Of a stretch of 6,908 nucleotides of DNA, positions 1 through 6,627 are shown piece by piece; within the stretch, counting starts at the first letter, position 1, and each line of letters begins with the position of its first letter. Source of the DNA: Caryophanales bacterium UBA6768 (GTDB lineage Bacteria > Bacillota > Bacilli > Bacillales_D > Amphibacillaceae); contig DKGO01000171.1 in the NCBI GenBank assembly GCA_002453315.1, positions 1 through 6,908 on the forward strand, given 5' to 3'. The translations under genes were made by a program, and so were the position numbers. Below the pieces are notes generated by a model. The model was not told the DNA's origin. It searched no databases and saw only the letters and a list, made by a program, of their open reading frames with translations.

Positions 1-1
1 T

Positions 2-268
2 GACGATACAAGAGAAAGCCCAACACTTCAATTATTAGAAAGAATGAATGAGCACTTGGCATTTGGTGTTAAAGTGTATGATCCCTTTGTAAAAACAAAA
101 ATAGTAGACTATCAATTTATGAACTTTGAAGATTTTTTAAATGAGATAGAGATTCTTGTTGTTATGGTTGGACATGAGCATATTAAAAATAATATGGATC
201 GCATTAAGAGCAAGCAAGTTCTTGATACCAAAAACATTTGTAGATTTAATAGCTTCTATAAATTATAA
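2..268 (+). CDS. UDP-sugar 6-dehydrogenase, C-terminal fragment (UDP-ManNAc/UDP-Glc dehydrogenase family)
   Basis: The reading frame is open from the window edge and ends at TAA 266-268, so about 88 C-terminal residues are present and the N-terminal NAD-binding and central domains lie upstream. The fragment opens with DDTRESP, the signature at the start of the third (UDP-binding) domain of nucleotide-sugar 6-dehydrogenases. It continues with a Rossmann-like strand (GVKVYDPFV) and ends with the VVMVGHEHI and QVLDTKNI strands typical of that domain. Family members oxidise C6 of UDP-GlcNAc-derived or UDP-glucose sugars to the uronic acid with two NAD+. The MVGHEHI form leans towards the UDP-N-acetylmannosamine dehydrogenase (WecC-like) branch, but this fragment cannot settle the substrate. 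The first ATG in frame (44) is internal, not a start. The product would be a uronic-acid donor for the polymer made by the downstream genes. Confidence 0.85.
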   Translation, partial: DDTRESPTLQLLERMNEHLAFGVKVYDPFVKTKIVDYQFMNFEDFLNEIEILVVMVGHEHIKNNMDRIKSKQVLDTKNICRFNSFYKL

Positions 269-318
269 GTAAGTGATCGTGAAGAAGTTTTAAGTAGTAG
301 GTTCAAGAGAAAGCACCT

Positions 319-336
319 AGCTTAAGGAATTAAGCT
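319..336 (+). other. Short AT-rich stem-loop between dehydrogenase and glycosyltransferase
   Basis: AGCTTAA (319-325) and TTAAGCT (330-336) form a perfect 7-bp stem around a GGAA loop, followed by TTTAT. It lies in the 125-base gap after the dehydrogenase. Only two of the seven pairs are G-C and the T-tract is short, so it would be a weak terminator at best, or an mRNA processing or pausing structure. It may also be chance. I see no convincing promoter in the rest of this gap. Confidence 0.2.
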
Positions 337-393
337 TTATGCAATTGCGTTTTGTGATCGGATAAATTAACAAAATGATGTGAGGTTTACTTA

Positions 394-1614
394 ATGAATA
401 TATTGATATTGACTTCTATTTATCCTCAAAAAGATGATGAGGAAAATATAGGAGTTACACCTGTTGTAAGGTATTTCGCTGAAGAGTGGACCAAATTAGG
501 GCATAACGTACTTGTTATTCATAACTCAAACAGGTATCCCAACTTTTTATATTGGTTGCCAAATTCCTGGTTGAAAAAAATTAATTCGATGTTAGGTATT
601 GTAATACCAAATAAAGACCAAGGAAATAAACTGTATAGTAAAATGAATGGTATTTCATGTTTTAGACTGCCTATGTTAAAGATTATTCCGAGAACGAAAT
701 ATTCCGACGCACAAGTTCGAAAACAGTTTAATGAAATAATACATATTTTAACAGATCAAGACTTCTTGCCTGATGTTATTATTGGGCATTGGGAAAATCC
801 ACAAATACCTCTTTTATCACTTTTAAAGAATAAATATAAAGTGATAACATCACTAGTTTTTCATGAAATCGTGTATATTAAACAGGGCAGGTATAGAAGC
901 TGGGCTGAAAATTATCTAAAAAACATTGATGTTATTGGCGCAAGATCTGTCCCTATTGCTTGTAAGGTTAAAAGGATGCTTACTTTGAAAAAGGTTCCAT
1001 TTATATGTTATTCGGGAATACCTGATGCCTATTTTCATAACAGGATTTATCAAGCAATTGAATTTGGTAAGAAGATACCAAATTCGTATCTTTACGTTGG
1101 CAGGCTTATCAAAAGGAAAAATGTGGATGTTACAATTACTGCTTTAAAAGCTATTTATAGCGATAAAAAATTTATTTTCAACGTAATTGGGGAAGGTGGA
1201 GAGAAAAAAAACTTAAAATTATTAACAAGCGATTTAGAACTAAATAATTTGGTTAGATTCTTAGGTTATAAACAAAGAGAAGATGTTATAAATCTTATGA
1301 GTCAAACTGAGATTTTTATAATGATTAGTGATAATGAAACTTTTGGCTTAGTATACCTTGAAGCAATGTCCAGAGGATGTATTGTTATTGCATCTAAGAA
1401 TAGTGGTATAGATGGAATAATAAAAGATCAATATAATGGATTTTTATGTGAACAAGGTAACCTAGAAGAATTACAGTCTATTTTAAAATTTATCAATAAA
1501 ATGAGCTTAAAAGAAAAGGAAGTATTATCGTTAAATGCAAAAAACACCGCTAGCAAATATAAGGATTCAAAAGTAGCTCAAATTTACTTGGATAATGTCT
1601 TAAATGCTACATGA
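394..1614 (+). CDS. Glycosyltransferase family 4-type (GT-B fold)
   Basis: This 406-residue protein has the length and layout of a GT4 retaining glycosyltransferase. The N-terminal Rossmann domain begins with MNILILTSIYPQ, followed by a helix with the AEEWTKLGHNVLVI pattern. A VFHE segment lies near residue 157 at the inter-domain cleft. The C-terminal domain starts with YVGRLIKRKNV (residues 234-244), which supplies donor phosphate contacts, and continues with a GEGGEKK loop. The EX7E motif runs from E315 (ETFGLVYLE) to E323, followed by an AMSRGC helix that usually binds the nucleotide-sugar. No signal peptide or membrane span is visible, so it is expected at the inner membrane face, adding a sugar to the lipid-linked repeat unit. 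The ATG start is supported by TGAGG at 381-385, eight bases upstream. Donor and acceptor cannot be read from the sequence. Confidence 0.92.
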   Translation: MNILILTSIYPQKDDEENIGVTPVVRYFAEEWTKLGHNVLVIHNSNRYPNFLYWLPNSWLKKINSMLGIVIPNKDQGNKLYSKMNGISCFRLPMLKIIPRTKYSDAQVRKQFNEIIHILTDQDFLPDVIIGHWENPQIPLLSLLKNKYKVITSLVFHEIVYIKQGRYRSWAENYLKNIDVIGARSVPIACKVKRMLTLKKVPFICYSGIPDAYFHNRIYQAIEFGKKIPNSYLYVGRLIKRKNVDVTITALKAIYSDKKFIFNVIGEGGEKKNLKLLTSDLELNNLVRFLGYKQREDVINLMSQTEIFIMISDNETFGLVYLEAMSRGCIVIASKNSGIDGIIKDQYNGFLCEQGNLEELQSILKFINKMSLKEKEVLSLNAKNTASKYKDSKVAQIYLDNVLNAT

Positions 1615-1726
1615 ATATATCTTACTTAGATATCGATTTACTTTTAGAGAGTTATCCAGATACGTAATACTAGAGTAATCGATATAACTGAACTATGGAA
1701 TTTTGACGATAATGTGTAATTTATGA

Positions 1727-1911
1727 GCATATGTGGAAAGTAGTAAAGTATTAAGAACAAGTATTGAATTGATCTCACATGAAGGTTTAAGCCTATAAGT
1801 GCAAACGTTGGTAAGGGTATAGTAATTGGTGCGAATAGTAAGCTAATAAAGGGTGAGTTCCCTAAGAATATTAATTTAATGAGATCTTGTGATACTTTTA
1901 AACAGGAGTAA
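1727..1911 (+). pseudogene. Decayed hexapeptide-repeat (left-handed beta-helix) acyltransferase relic
   Basis: The 299-base gap between the glycosyltransferase and wzx holds no intact gene, but its 3' half reads as broken acyltransferase. One frame, open from 1727 to 1795, ends in IELISHEG, resembling the ITHDG-type loop of sugar O-acetyltransferases. The overlapping frame 1783-1911 then gives PISANVGKGIVIGANSKLIK and GEFPKNI before TAA 1909-1911. This matches the last coils of the hexapeptide fold, where family members have an I-G-x-x-x-x-I-G-A-x-S-x-V-x-K-D-x-P-x-N pattern. The usual GNPAK-type ending is lost (replaced by LMRSCDTFKQE), the two parts need a +/-1 frameshift, and the coils expected between them are missing. 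It abuts the wzx ribosome binding site. If right, the intact gene would have acetylated a sugar of the repeat unit. The 5' part of the gap (1615-1726) contains stops in all frames and nothing I recognise. Confidence 0.5.
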
Positions 1912-1913
1912 TT

Positions 1914-3386
1914 ATGAATAATACTAAAAAGAATATATTCAAAGGAACTTTATGGACCTTTGGTGGAACTGGAATTCAGGTGATACTACAATTTTTAGTA
2001 TTTGTAATCTTATCTAGATTACTAGAGCCTGAAAGTTTTGGAGTTATGTCTACTGCACTAGCATTAATCACCGTTCTCTCAATTTTTTCCAAATTAGGTA
2101 TAGGCCCATCTATAGTGCAAAAGGAAATCATTAGAAATGAGCATATTCAAACTGGTTATACAATTTCATTAATATTTTCACTTTTATTAACAATTACAGT
2201 TTGGGTTATTGCCCCTTCAGTTTCACTTTTCTTTAAAATGAATGAATTACAATATGTATTACAGGCTTTAGCTGTAGTACATCTATTACAAGGATTTTCT
2301 ATAGTGTCTGAATCCTTACTACAAAGAAGATTACAATTTAAAAAGCTATCTATTGTACAAATAAGTTCATATTTAGTATATGGAGTAGTAGGAATACTGT
2401 TATCAGTCTTAGGGTTAGGTGTGTGGGCTTTAGTATGGGCATATATTACAAATGTTGCTATCAAAACATTAATGTATTTAAAGTTACAAAGCCATTCGAA
2501 GAGAATTAATATTAACTTTGCTGTAGCTAAGGAGTTGTTAGTTTTCGGTAGCGGATACTCTATTGGTACAATATACAACCAAATGGCATTAAAAGGTGAT
2601 ACCTTTACTATTGGAAAATTTCTGGGTGCCTCTGAATTGGGGATTTATAGTAGAGCATATCAACTGTTTGCGATACCGGTTAACTTGGTTGGTACGGTAA
2701 TAGAGAAAGTTCTTTTCCCCTCATTTTCTCGGATAAAATCAAATGTTAATGAGTTACAACAAATTTATAAGAGTTCAATGACCTTAGTTGCAGTAATTTG
2801 TATTCCGATTAGTATGTTTTTGATGATAGTTGGTAAAGAAATTATATCTTTTTTATTTGGCAGTAAATGGTTTCCAGCAGTTCTTCCATTTAAAATACTC
2901 ATCATAGCATTATTACCTAGAGTTAGTTATAAAATTAGTGATTCAGTAACAAAATCACAAGGAAAAGTCTATAAGTCAGCTAATAGACAGTTTGTTTATG
3001 GATTATGTGTTGTTATTGGGGTCTTAATTGGACAAATATATGGGTTAGCAGGTGCTAGTATAGGGGTTTTATTTGCTATCGTAATTAATTATATTTACAT
3101 GGCTCAAATTGCACTATCTTTAAGTGGATTGAAATGGAAGGATTTTCTAAAAACTCATATACCTGCATTAAATCTTTCAATCGTTAGTATTATACCAACT
3201 TATGGAATATCCATAATAATTAGACTTTTGCATGGGGATAATTTTACAATCCTTTTTTTTACAGGCATTGTATTCTCTAGTATAACTCTTACAGCTATCT
3301 ATTATGCCCCACAATTTATATTTAAAGATAGCCAAAAAATATTGATAAAAATTCTTCAGCAACTCAAGATTAAACAGGTAAAATAA
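1914..3386 (+). CDS. wzx: Wzx-type lipid-linked oligosaccharide flippase (WzxC/TuaB-like, MOP superfamily)
   Basis: This 490-residue, strongly hydrophobic protein has the size of a polysaccharide-specific MOP transporter. It starts with a short basic cytoplasmic tail and a first helix (KGTLWTFGGTGIQVILQFLV), followed by SRLLEPESFGVMSTALALI, a hallmark of the WzxC/TuaB branch. Mid-protein, GASELGIYSRAYQLFAIPVN begins near residue 238 and is the most conserved loop of that branch. About 12-14 membrane helices can be placed along the length, with a basic C-terminus (KIKQVK). The family flips undecaprenyl-diphosphate-linked repeat units from the inner to the outer membrane face. The start is set by AGGAG (1904-1908), five bases before ATG 1914. 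That site overlaps the end of the acyltransferase relic upstream. The next gene follows after a 14-base gap, so the two are probably co-transcribed. Antisense open frames here are shadows of this gene. Confidence 0.93.
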   Translation: MNNTKKNIFKGTLWTFGGTGIQVILQFLVFVILSRLLEPESFGVMSTALALITVLSIFSKLGIGPSIVQKEIIRNEHIQTGYTISLIFSLLLTITVWVIAPSVSLFFKMNELQYVLQALAVVHLLQGFSIVSESLLQRRLQFKKLSIVQISSYLVYGVVGILLSVLGLGVWALVWAYITNVAIKTLMYLKLQSHSKRININFAVAKELLVFGSGYSIGTIYNQMALKGDTFTIGKFLGASELGIYSRAYQLFAIPVNLVGTVIEKVLFPSFSRIKSNVNELQQIYKSSMTLVAVICIPISMFLMIVGKEIISFLFGSKWFPAVLPFKILIIALLPRVSYKISDSVTKSQGKVYKSANRQFVYGLCVVIGVLIGQIYGLAGASIGVLFAIVINYIYMAQIALSLSGLKWKDFLKTHIPALNLSIVSIIPTYGISIIIRLLHGDNFTILFFTGIVFSSITLTAIYYAPQFIFKDSQKILIKILQQLKIKQVK

Positions 3387-3390
3387 GGAG
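3384..3390 (+). promoter_or_regulatory. Ribosome binding site that leaves the wzy start ambiguous (TTG 3398 or ATG 3401)
   Basis: TAAGGAG includes the wzx stop codon TAA, so translation of the two genes is tightly linked. It lies 7 bases before TTG 3398 and 10 bases before ATG 3401. Either could be used. I chose the ATG because of its codon; the two choices differ by one residue. Confidence 0.75.
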
Positions 3391-3400
3391 TATATTATTG

Positions 3401-4663
3401 ATGAATAGTAATAAATGTGTAGGAATTTTATTGGGATTGATTTTTATACTGTTTTTAATAGGAGCAAATGGTTCTGATTTAGGTCTGCCATCATTTATTA
3501 CTACTAATAGAATAGCGATTGTACTCCTGATTTTACTGAATGTTGCTATATTGTATAAAAATGACATGAAGATAAAATTTAATAAAGCTGTCCTTTTTAT
3601 ATTTTTAAGTTGCATATTTACTGCTTTCTGGGGACTAATTTCAATATTAATATCGCCCTATTATGTACAGACATCTGTAGCTCCCATTATAACTTGGCTA
3701 TTAATTGGATTAACTATAGTCTTAATGAGTAATGTTTTTTTATCAAGTAATAAAATTATGTGTGTGTATTTTTTGAATTCTATAATTATTGCAGGAGCTA
3801 TAATGGTAGTTGTTTATTTCTTATGGGGATATTTAAATGTAGGGAATCTAACGAATCAATATATGTGGACAAAAACATTAAACCAGACTAGTAATGGGCA
3901 GAGTAGAATAATGAATGGACTATTGTTAATAAATATTATAAATTTAACTGTGGTCTTTGGTTCAATTCGAAAAGGAAGACTCTATTTTATTATTTCATTA
4001 ATCACACTAAGCATCTTTTTTATATTTACTTTTATAACTGGCTCTAGACAAACACTTTTAGCTTTATTTGCTTCGGGTATTTTCATATTAATAGTAAACT
4101 TATTGTCAAACAAAAAAAATAGCAAAAAAAGGCTGTTGACAATTAGCTTGTCCATAACTTTTTTAATATCAACAATATCTTTTCTTGTTAAATTTTACAA
4201 TATATCTGAATTGATTAAAGCCAGATTCGTAGAAAGAACAATTGACTTTACGAGTAGTGATCAGTCCAGGCTTAATATAGTTAAGGAAGCATTTTCCTTT
4301 TTGGAAAGTAATCCTTTTTTTGGTGTCGGTCCTGGTGCTTTTACTTCAATAAGTTCAGTAGGAATATATACTCACAATGGATATGCAAATATGTTTGTGA
4401 ACTTTGGAATAATACCCACAACTTTATTAATAGTTATTGTTTTAATAACTCTGTTTATTGGTTTTAAGAAAATAGTTAAATTTGAGGGTGGGAGTATATA
4501 TAATATTAAATATATCGCTCTAATCTCAGTATTTATTTACTCTATGATATCATTCATGTTTAATGATTTGATGGATGAATACTTCTTTTGGATAATGGTT
4601 GCACTTTTAGTATCAATGCCAAATTACACAAATCATATAAAACTAGGAAGTGACTCTAATTGA
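3401..4663 (+). CDS. wzy: Wzy-type polysaccharide polymerase (O-antigen ligase/polymerase family)
   Basis: This is an integral membrane protein of about 420 residues with roughly 10-12 hydrophobic helices and very low GC, as is usual for Wzy. GSRQTLLAL (from about residue 214, at the end of a helix) is the common motif before the large outer loop. The loop holds QSRLNIVKEAF (Arg about 290), NPFFGVGPGAF (about 304-314) and THNGYANMF (His about 325), the signature of the O-antigen ligase/Wzy_C family. The loop Arg and His are the residues usually implicated in catalysis. The enzyme would join repeat units on undecaprenyl diphosphate at the outer membrane face after Wzx flipping. It follows wzx by 14 bases, and its stop overlaps the start of the next gene, consistent with one operon. 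A WaaL-like ligase activity is the alternative, but the adjacent wzx and a Gram-positive setting favour a polymerase. Confidence 0.9.
   Translation: MNSNKCVGILLGLIFILFLIGANGSDLGLPSFITTNRIAIVLLILLNVAILYKNDMKIKFNKAVLFIFLSCIFTAFWGLISILISPYYVQTSVAPIITWLLIGLTIVLMSNVFLSSNKIMCVYFLNSIIIAGAIMVVVYFLWGYLNVGNLTNQYMWTKTLNQTSNGQSRIMNGLLLINIINLTVVFGSIRKGRLYFIISLITLSIFFIFTFITGSRQTLLALFASGIFILIVNLLSNKKNSKKRLLTISLSITFLISTISFLVKFYNISELIKARFVERTIDFTSSDQSRLNIVKEAFSFLESNPFFGVGPGAFTSISSVGIYTHNGYANMFVNFGIIPTTLLIVIVLITLFIGFKKIVKFEGGSIYNIKYIALISVFIYSMISFMFNDLMDEYFFWIMVALLVSMPNYTNHIKLGSDSN
4645..4650 (+). promoter_or_regulatory. Ribosome binding site supporting a TTG start at 4660
   Basis: AGGAAG lies inside the 3' end of wzy, nine bases before TTG 4660. 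The start codon overlaps the wzy TGA (4661-4663) in the arrangement TTGA, which suggests translational coupling. Confidence 0.6.
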
Positions 4664-5721
4664 AATACATTTTGATTCAAAAAAAAGATTTTAAATCCTT
4701 GGCAATAGGCGATCAATTAGATGAATTACAGATAAAGTTGATATCTGTAGATGGTTCACCAATGTATATGCCCTGGTATATAATCAAATCAATATTAACG
4801 TATGGGCGACCATCTGGTGTAATTTATCGTTACTTAAATGATTATCCAAATCTAATTAAAACTTTAATTCGTTTTATGACGGAATTGATTGGGATCGCTT
4901 TATCATTTTTATTAAGAACACCGATAATCTGGATTTGCCATAACGTAGATAGGGAAACGAGGGTATATTACCCACGGATATCAAAAATAAGAAGAACTAT
5001 GATGGCAAAAAATGCTGAAAGAATATTAGTAACAGATCCCTTATTGATAAATCATGCTTATAAGCAATTTGCATGTTATAAATCTAAAATTGATTATATA
5101 ACTTTTGGCCCTTATTCAATAGAGCAGGGATTGAATAAAACCGGAGAAGTTGTTGAGAAAATAAAAAACTTTGTTGGTAGTTCAATAAATAAAAATGGAA
5201 TGGTTGTAAAATATGGATTTGTTGCGGGGAGAATCACCTGGAAAACTGCACAGTATGAAAAAATACCAAGCTTAATTAATGAAGCATCAAAAAGTCAAAT
5301 TGATTTAAAAATTATTGTGATTGGGCCTATAGGGGATGAATTACAGAAAACTAATCAGGAATTATATTTTGAACTAAAAAATAATATGAACATATTATTT
5401 CTAGATGGTTTTTATTACTTGGATATGTTCGAGATTTCAAAGTATATTGATTTCTATTGGAGGGTGTATCTAGATTTATCAGTACCTGCAACTATTTATG
5501 AATCATCTTATTATAAAAAACCAATATTAACACAAGATAAAGGATTTTTGGGAGAAGCAGTTTCATCATATGACTTGGGTTATATTGTTAAAGATGATTA
5601 CTCGAATTTACCTGCTATCTTAAAAGAGGTTTCAAATTGGAATCCTGTTGGAGCCGATAAATTCTTAACAAATCACACATGGAAAATAGCAGCGAAAAAA
5701 ATACATGAAATAGTATCATGA
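4660..5721 (+). CDS. Divergent GT-B-fold glycosyltransferase
   Basis: This 353-residue protein is a good length for a GT-B glycosyltransferase. The N-terminal half ends with a hydrophobic stretch (LIGIALSFLLRTPIIWICHNVDRE). The HNVDRE element at residues 94-99 sits where bacterial mannosyl- and glucuronosyltransferases of this fold carry an HN-x-x-x-E acceptor-site motif. The C-terminal half starts with YGFVAGRITWKTAQ and contains strands IIVIGPIGDE and ILFLDGFYYL. It ends with ATIYESSYYKKPILTQDKGF, with E281 in the usual donor-binding helix position. The second Glu of a classical EX7E motif is not apparent. The hydrophobic segment before HNV may dock it on the membrane. It probably adds a sugar to the lipid-linked repeat unit. 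The start is TTG, overlapping the wzy stop; the next in-frame ATG would remove the first beta strand. Exact GT family, donor and acceptor are unknown. Confidence 0.75.
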   Translation: MKYILIQKKDFKSLAIGDQLDELQIKLISVDGSPMYMPWYIIKSILTYGRPSGVIYRYLNDYPNLIKTLIRFMTELIGIALSFLLRTPIIWICHNVDRETRVYYPRISKIRRTMMAKNAERILVTDPLLINHAYKQFACYKSKIDYITFGPYSIEQGLNKTGEVVEKIKNFVGSSINKNGMVVKYGFVAGRITWKTAQYEKIPSLINEASKSQIDLKIIVIGPIGDELQKTNQELYFELKNNMNILFLDGFYYLDMFEISKYIDFYWRVYLDLSVPATIYESSYYKKPILTQDKGFLGEAVSSYDLGYIVKDDYSNLPAILKEVSNWNPVGADKFLTNHTWKIAAKKIHEIVS

Positions 5722-5750
5722 AATCATAAATAAGCCTAGAAATATAATGT

Positions 5751-5755
5751 TGAGG
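5751..5755 (+). promoter_or_regulatory. Ribosome binding site for the TTG-started kinase-like gene
   Basis: TGAGG lies eleven bases before TTG 5767. The frame has a TAG stop at 5737-5739 and no ATG, GTG or TTG between that stop and 5767. The first internal ATG (5896, residue 44) would delete the putative ATP-binding strands. TTG is therefore the best start despite the modest site. Confidence 0.5.
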
Positions 5756-5766
5756 TTGATGAAAAT

Positions 5767-6513
5767 TTGAAAAGAGATTTTATAATCACCAATAAAGCAA
5801 AAGTAACTTTTACGAATAATGCAACTGTAGAAAAGGAATTTTTTGTGGCTAATAGGGGCAAGAAGGAATACATTAATCTTCGTAACTTACACAATATGTA
5901 TCCAGCACAACTTTATAGAGAATGGTATTATAAAACTGTTAAGCCATTAAGCTATAATGAAAAAAAATCAGTAATGACTATGGAATTAGCAAGTGGTGAA
6001 GTTTTTGCAACCTTACTAAAACGCAAACCACAAGTTACTTATTATACTGGGATTTGGTTTGGTTTATTTCATAATAAATGTAGGGAATTTAAAAATTATA
6101 TGAAATACATTGATTATAATCGCACGAATATATTTATTGACTACTCTAATAAGACGATCACAGCAATTGATCCTGGGATGGAATACGGAAAGGAAACATC
6201 TGTAGAGGAAGCTCTTATATTAAATATATGTGGATTAGTAATTGGTGGAGTGAAAAGTAGAATCTCACCTAAACGTCTGATTAAACTTTTTTTAAAAGGC
6301 TACTTTGAAGTTTCCGGTGAACATTTCCGGTTAGATACTTTTAATAATAGTTTAGATAAGGTTATAATGAACCACTTTACAAGCAAATTAAGTGTAAACT
6401 TTTCTGCCTTTAAAAAGCCAATTGCTTATATTAGTATCAAAATATTACGATTATATATTCATCTAGTTACACCAAAACTAATAAAAAACCAAAGTACTAA
6501 CCAATGTCACTAG
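5767..6513 (+). CDS. Putative protein-kinase-like / aminoglycoside-phosphotransferase-fold protein in polysaccharide locus
   Basis: I did not recognise a named family at once, but this 248-residue soluble protein reads as a small kinase-fold phosphotransferase. TVEKEF puts K23 where the ATP-binding Lys of the third beta strand would be, and E34 could be its helix partner. VMTMELASGE (residues 69-78) looks like the hinge (usual form i-x-M-E-x-x-x-G). GLFHNK (99-104) resembles the helix ending in L-x-x-x-H. YIDYNRTNIF (114-123) aligns with the H-G-D-L-H-P-x-N-I-L catalytic loop, keeping D116 and N121 while the His is replaced by Tyr. AIDPG gives D135 as the DFG-type metal-binding Asp, at the usual 14-residue distance from N121. 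The C-terminal ~100 residues look helical. It lies 45 bases after a glycosyltransferase, so phosphorylating a sugar or lipid-linked intermediate is a reasonable inference. A pseudokinase role is also possible. There is no signal peptide. Confidence 0.6.
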   Translation: MKRDFIITNKAKVTFTNNATVEKEFFVANRGKKEYINLRNLHNMYPAQLYREWYYKTVKPLSYNEKKSVMTMELASGEVFATLLKRKPQVTYYTGIWFGLFHNKCREFKNYMKYIDYNRTNIFIDYSNKTITAIDPGMEYGKETSVEEALILNICGLVIGGVKSRISPKRLIKLFLKGYFEVSGEHFRLDTFNNSLDKVIMNHFTSKLSVNFSAFKKPIAYISIKILRLYIHLVTPKLIKNQSTNQCH

Positions 6514-6525
6514 CATTGCATAATT

Positions 6526-6606
6526 CTCTTGAAATTATCAAATTTAGAATTTTAGAGTATATATTATTATTTGGATTCAAGAGCTACTAATAAGTGACTC
6601 TAAAAT
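6526..6606 (+). repeat. Two interleaved inverted repeats in the intergenic region before the epimerase gene
   Basis: The 114-base gap 6514-6627 contains CTCTTGAA (6526-6533) with its exact reverse complement TTCAAGAG (6576-6583), and ATTTTAGAGT (6549-6558) with its exact reverse complement ACTCTAAAAT (6597-6606). The arms cross (left1, left2, right1, right2), so the two stems can coexist only as a pseudoknot and would otherwise be alternatives. The second right arm ends about ten bases before the AAAAGGGG ribosome binding site of the next gene. A leader or attenuator function, an operator, or chance are all open. TTGAAA (6529-6534) with TAGAGT (6553-6558) at 18 bases is a poor sigma-A-like match and is not called as a promoter. 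Confidence 0.35.
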
Positions 6607-6627
6607 ATTTATAAAAGGGGCCTTAGT

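Noticed and set aside
345..373. Possible promoter TTGCGT ... TAACAA before the first glycosyltransferase
   Set aside because: The -10 element matches only three of six consensus bases; this is no better than chance in AT-rich DNA.
1611..1667. Short open frame starting at an ATG that overlaps the glycosyltransferase stop (ATGA)
   Set aside because: It encodes only 18 residues with no recognisable feature. It may be the remnant start of the decayed acyltransferase gene but cannot be shown to be.
2156..2578. 140-codon open frame on the - strand inside wzx
   Set aside because: It lies wholly within a well-supported + strand flippase gene, shows no family resemblance and has no good ribosome binding site; it is a shadow frame.
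3177..3615. Two short - strand open frames over the wzx/wzy junction
   Set aside because: Both are antisense to well-supported genes and have no recognisable protein features.
302..6583. TTCAAGAG found in both intergenic regions (302-309 and 6576-6583), and GTGATCG twice at 273-279 and 354-360
   Set aside because: The matches are only 7-8 bases, their flanks do not agree and spacing to the genes differs, so there is no support for a shared operator.
4648..6603. 12-base direct repeat AAGTGACTCTAA at 4648-4659 and 6592-6603
   Set aside because: About one such pair is expected by chance in a 6.9-kb AT-rich window, and the two contexts are otherwise unlike.
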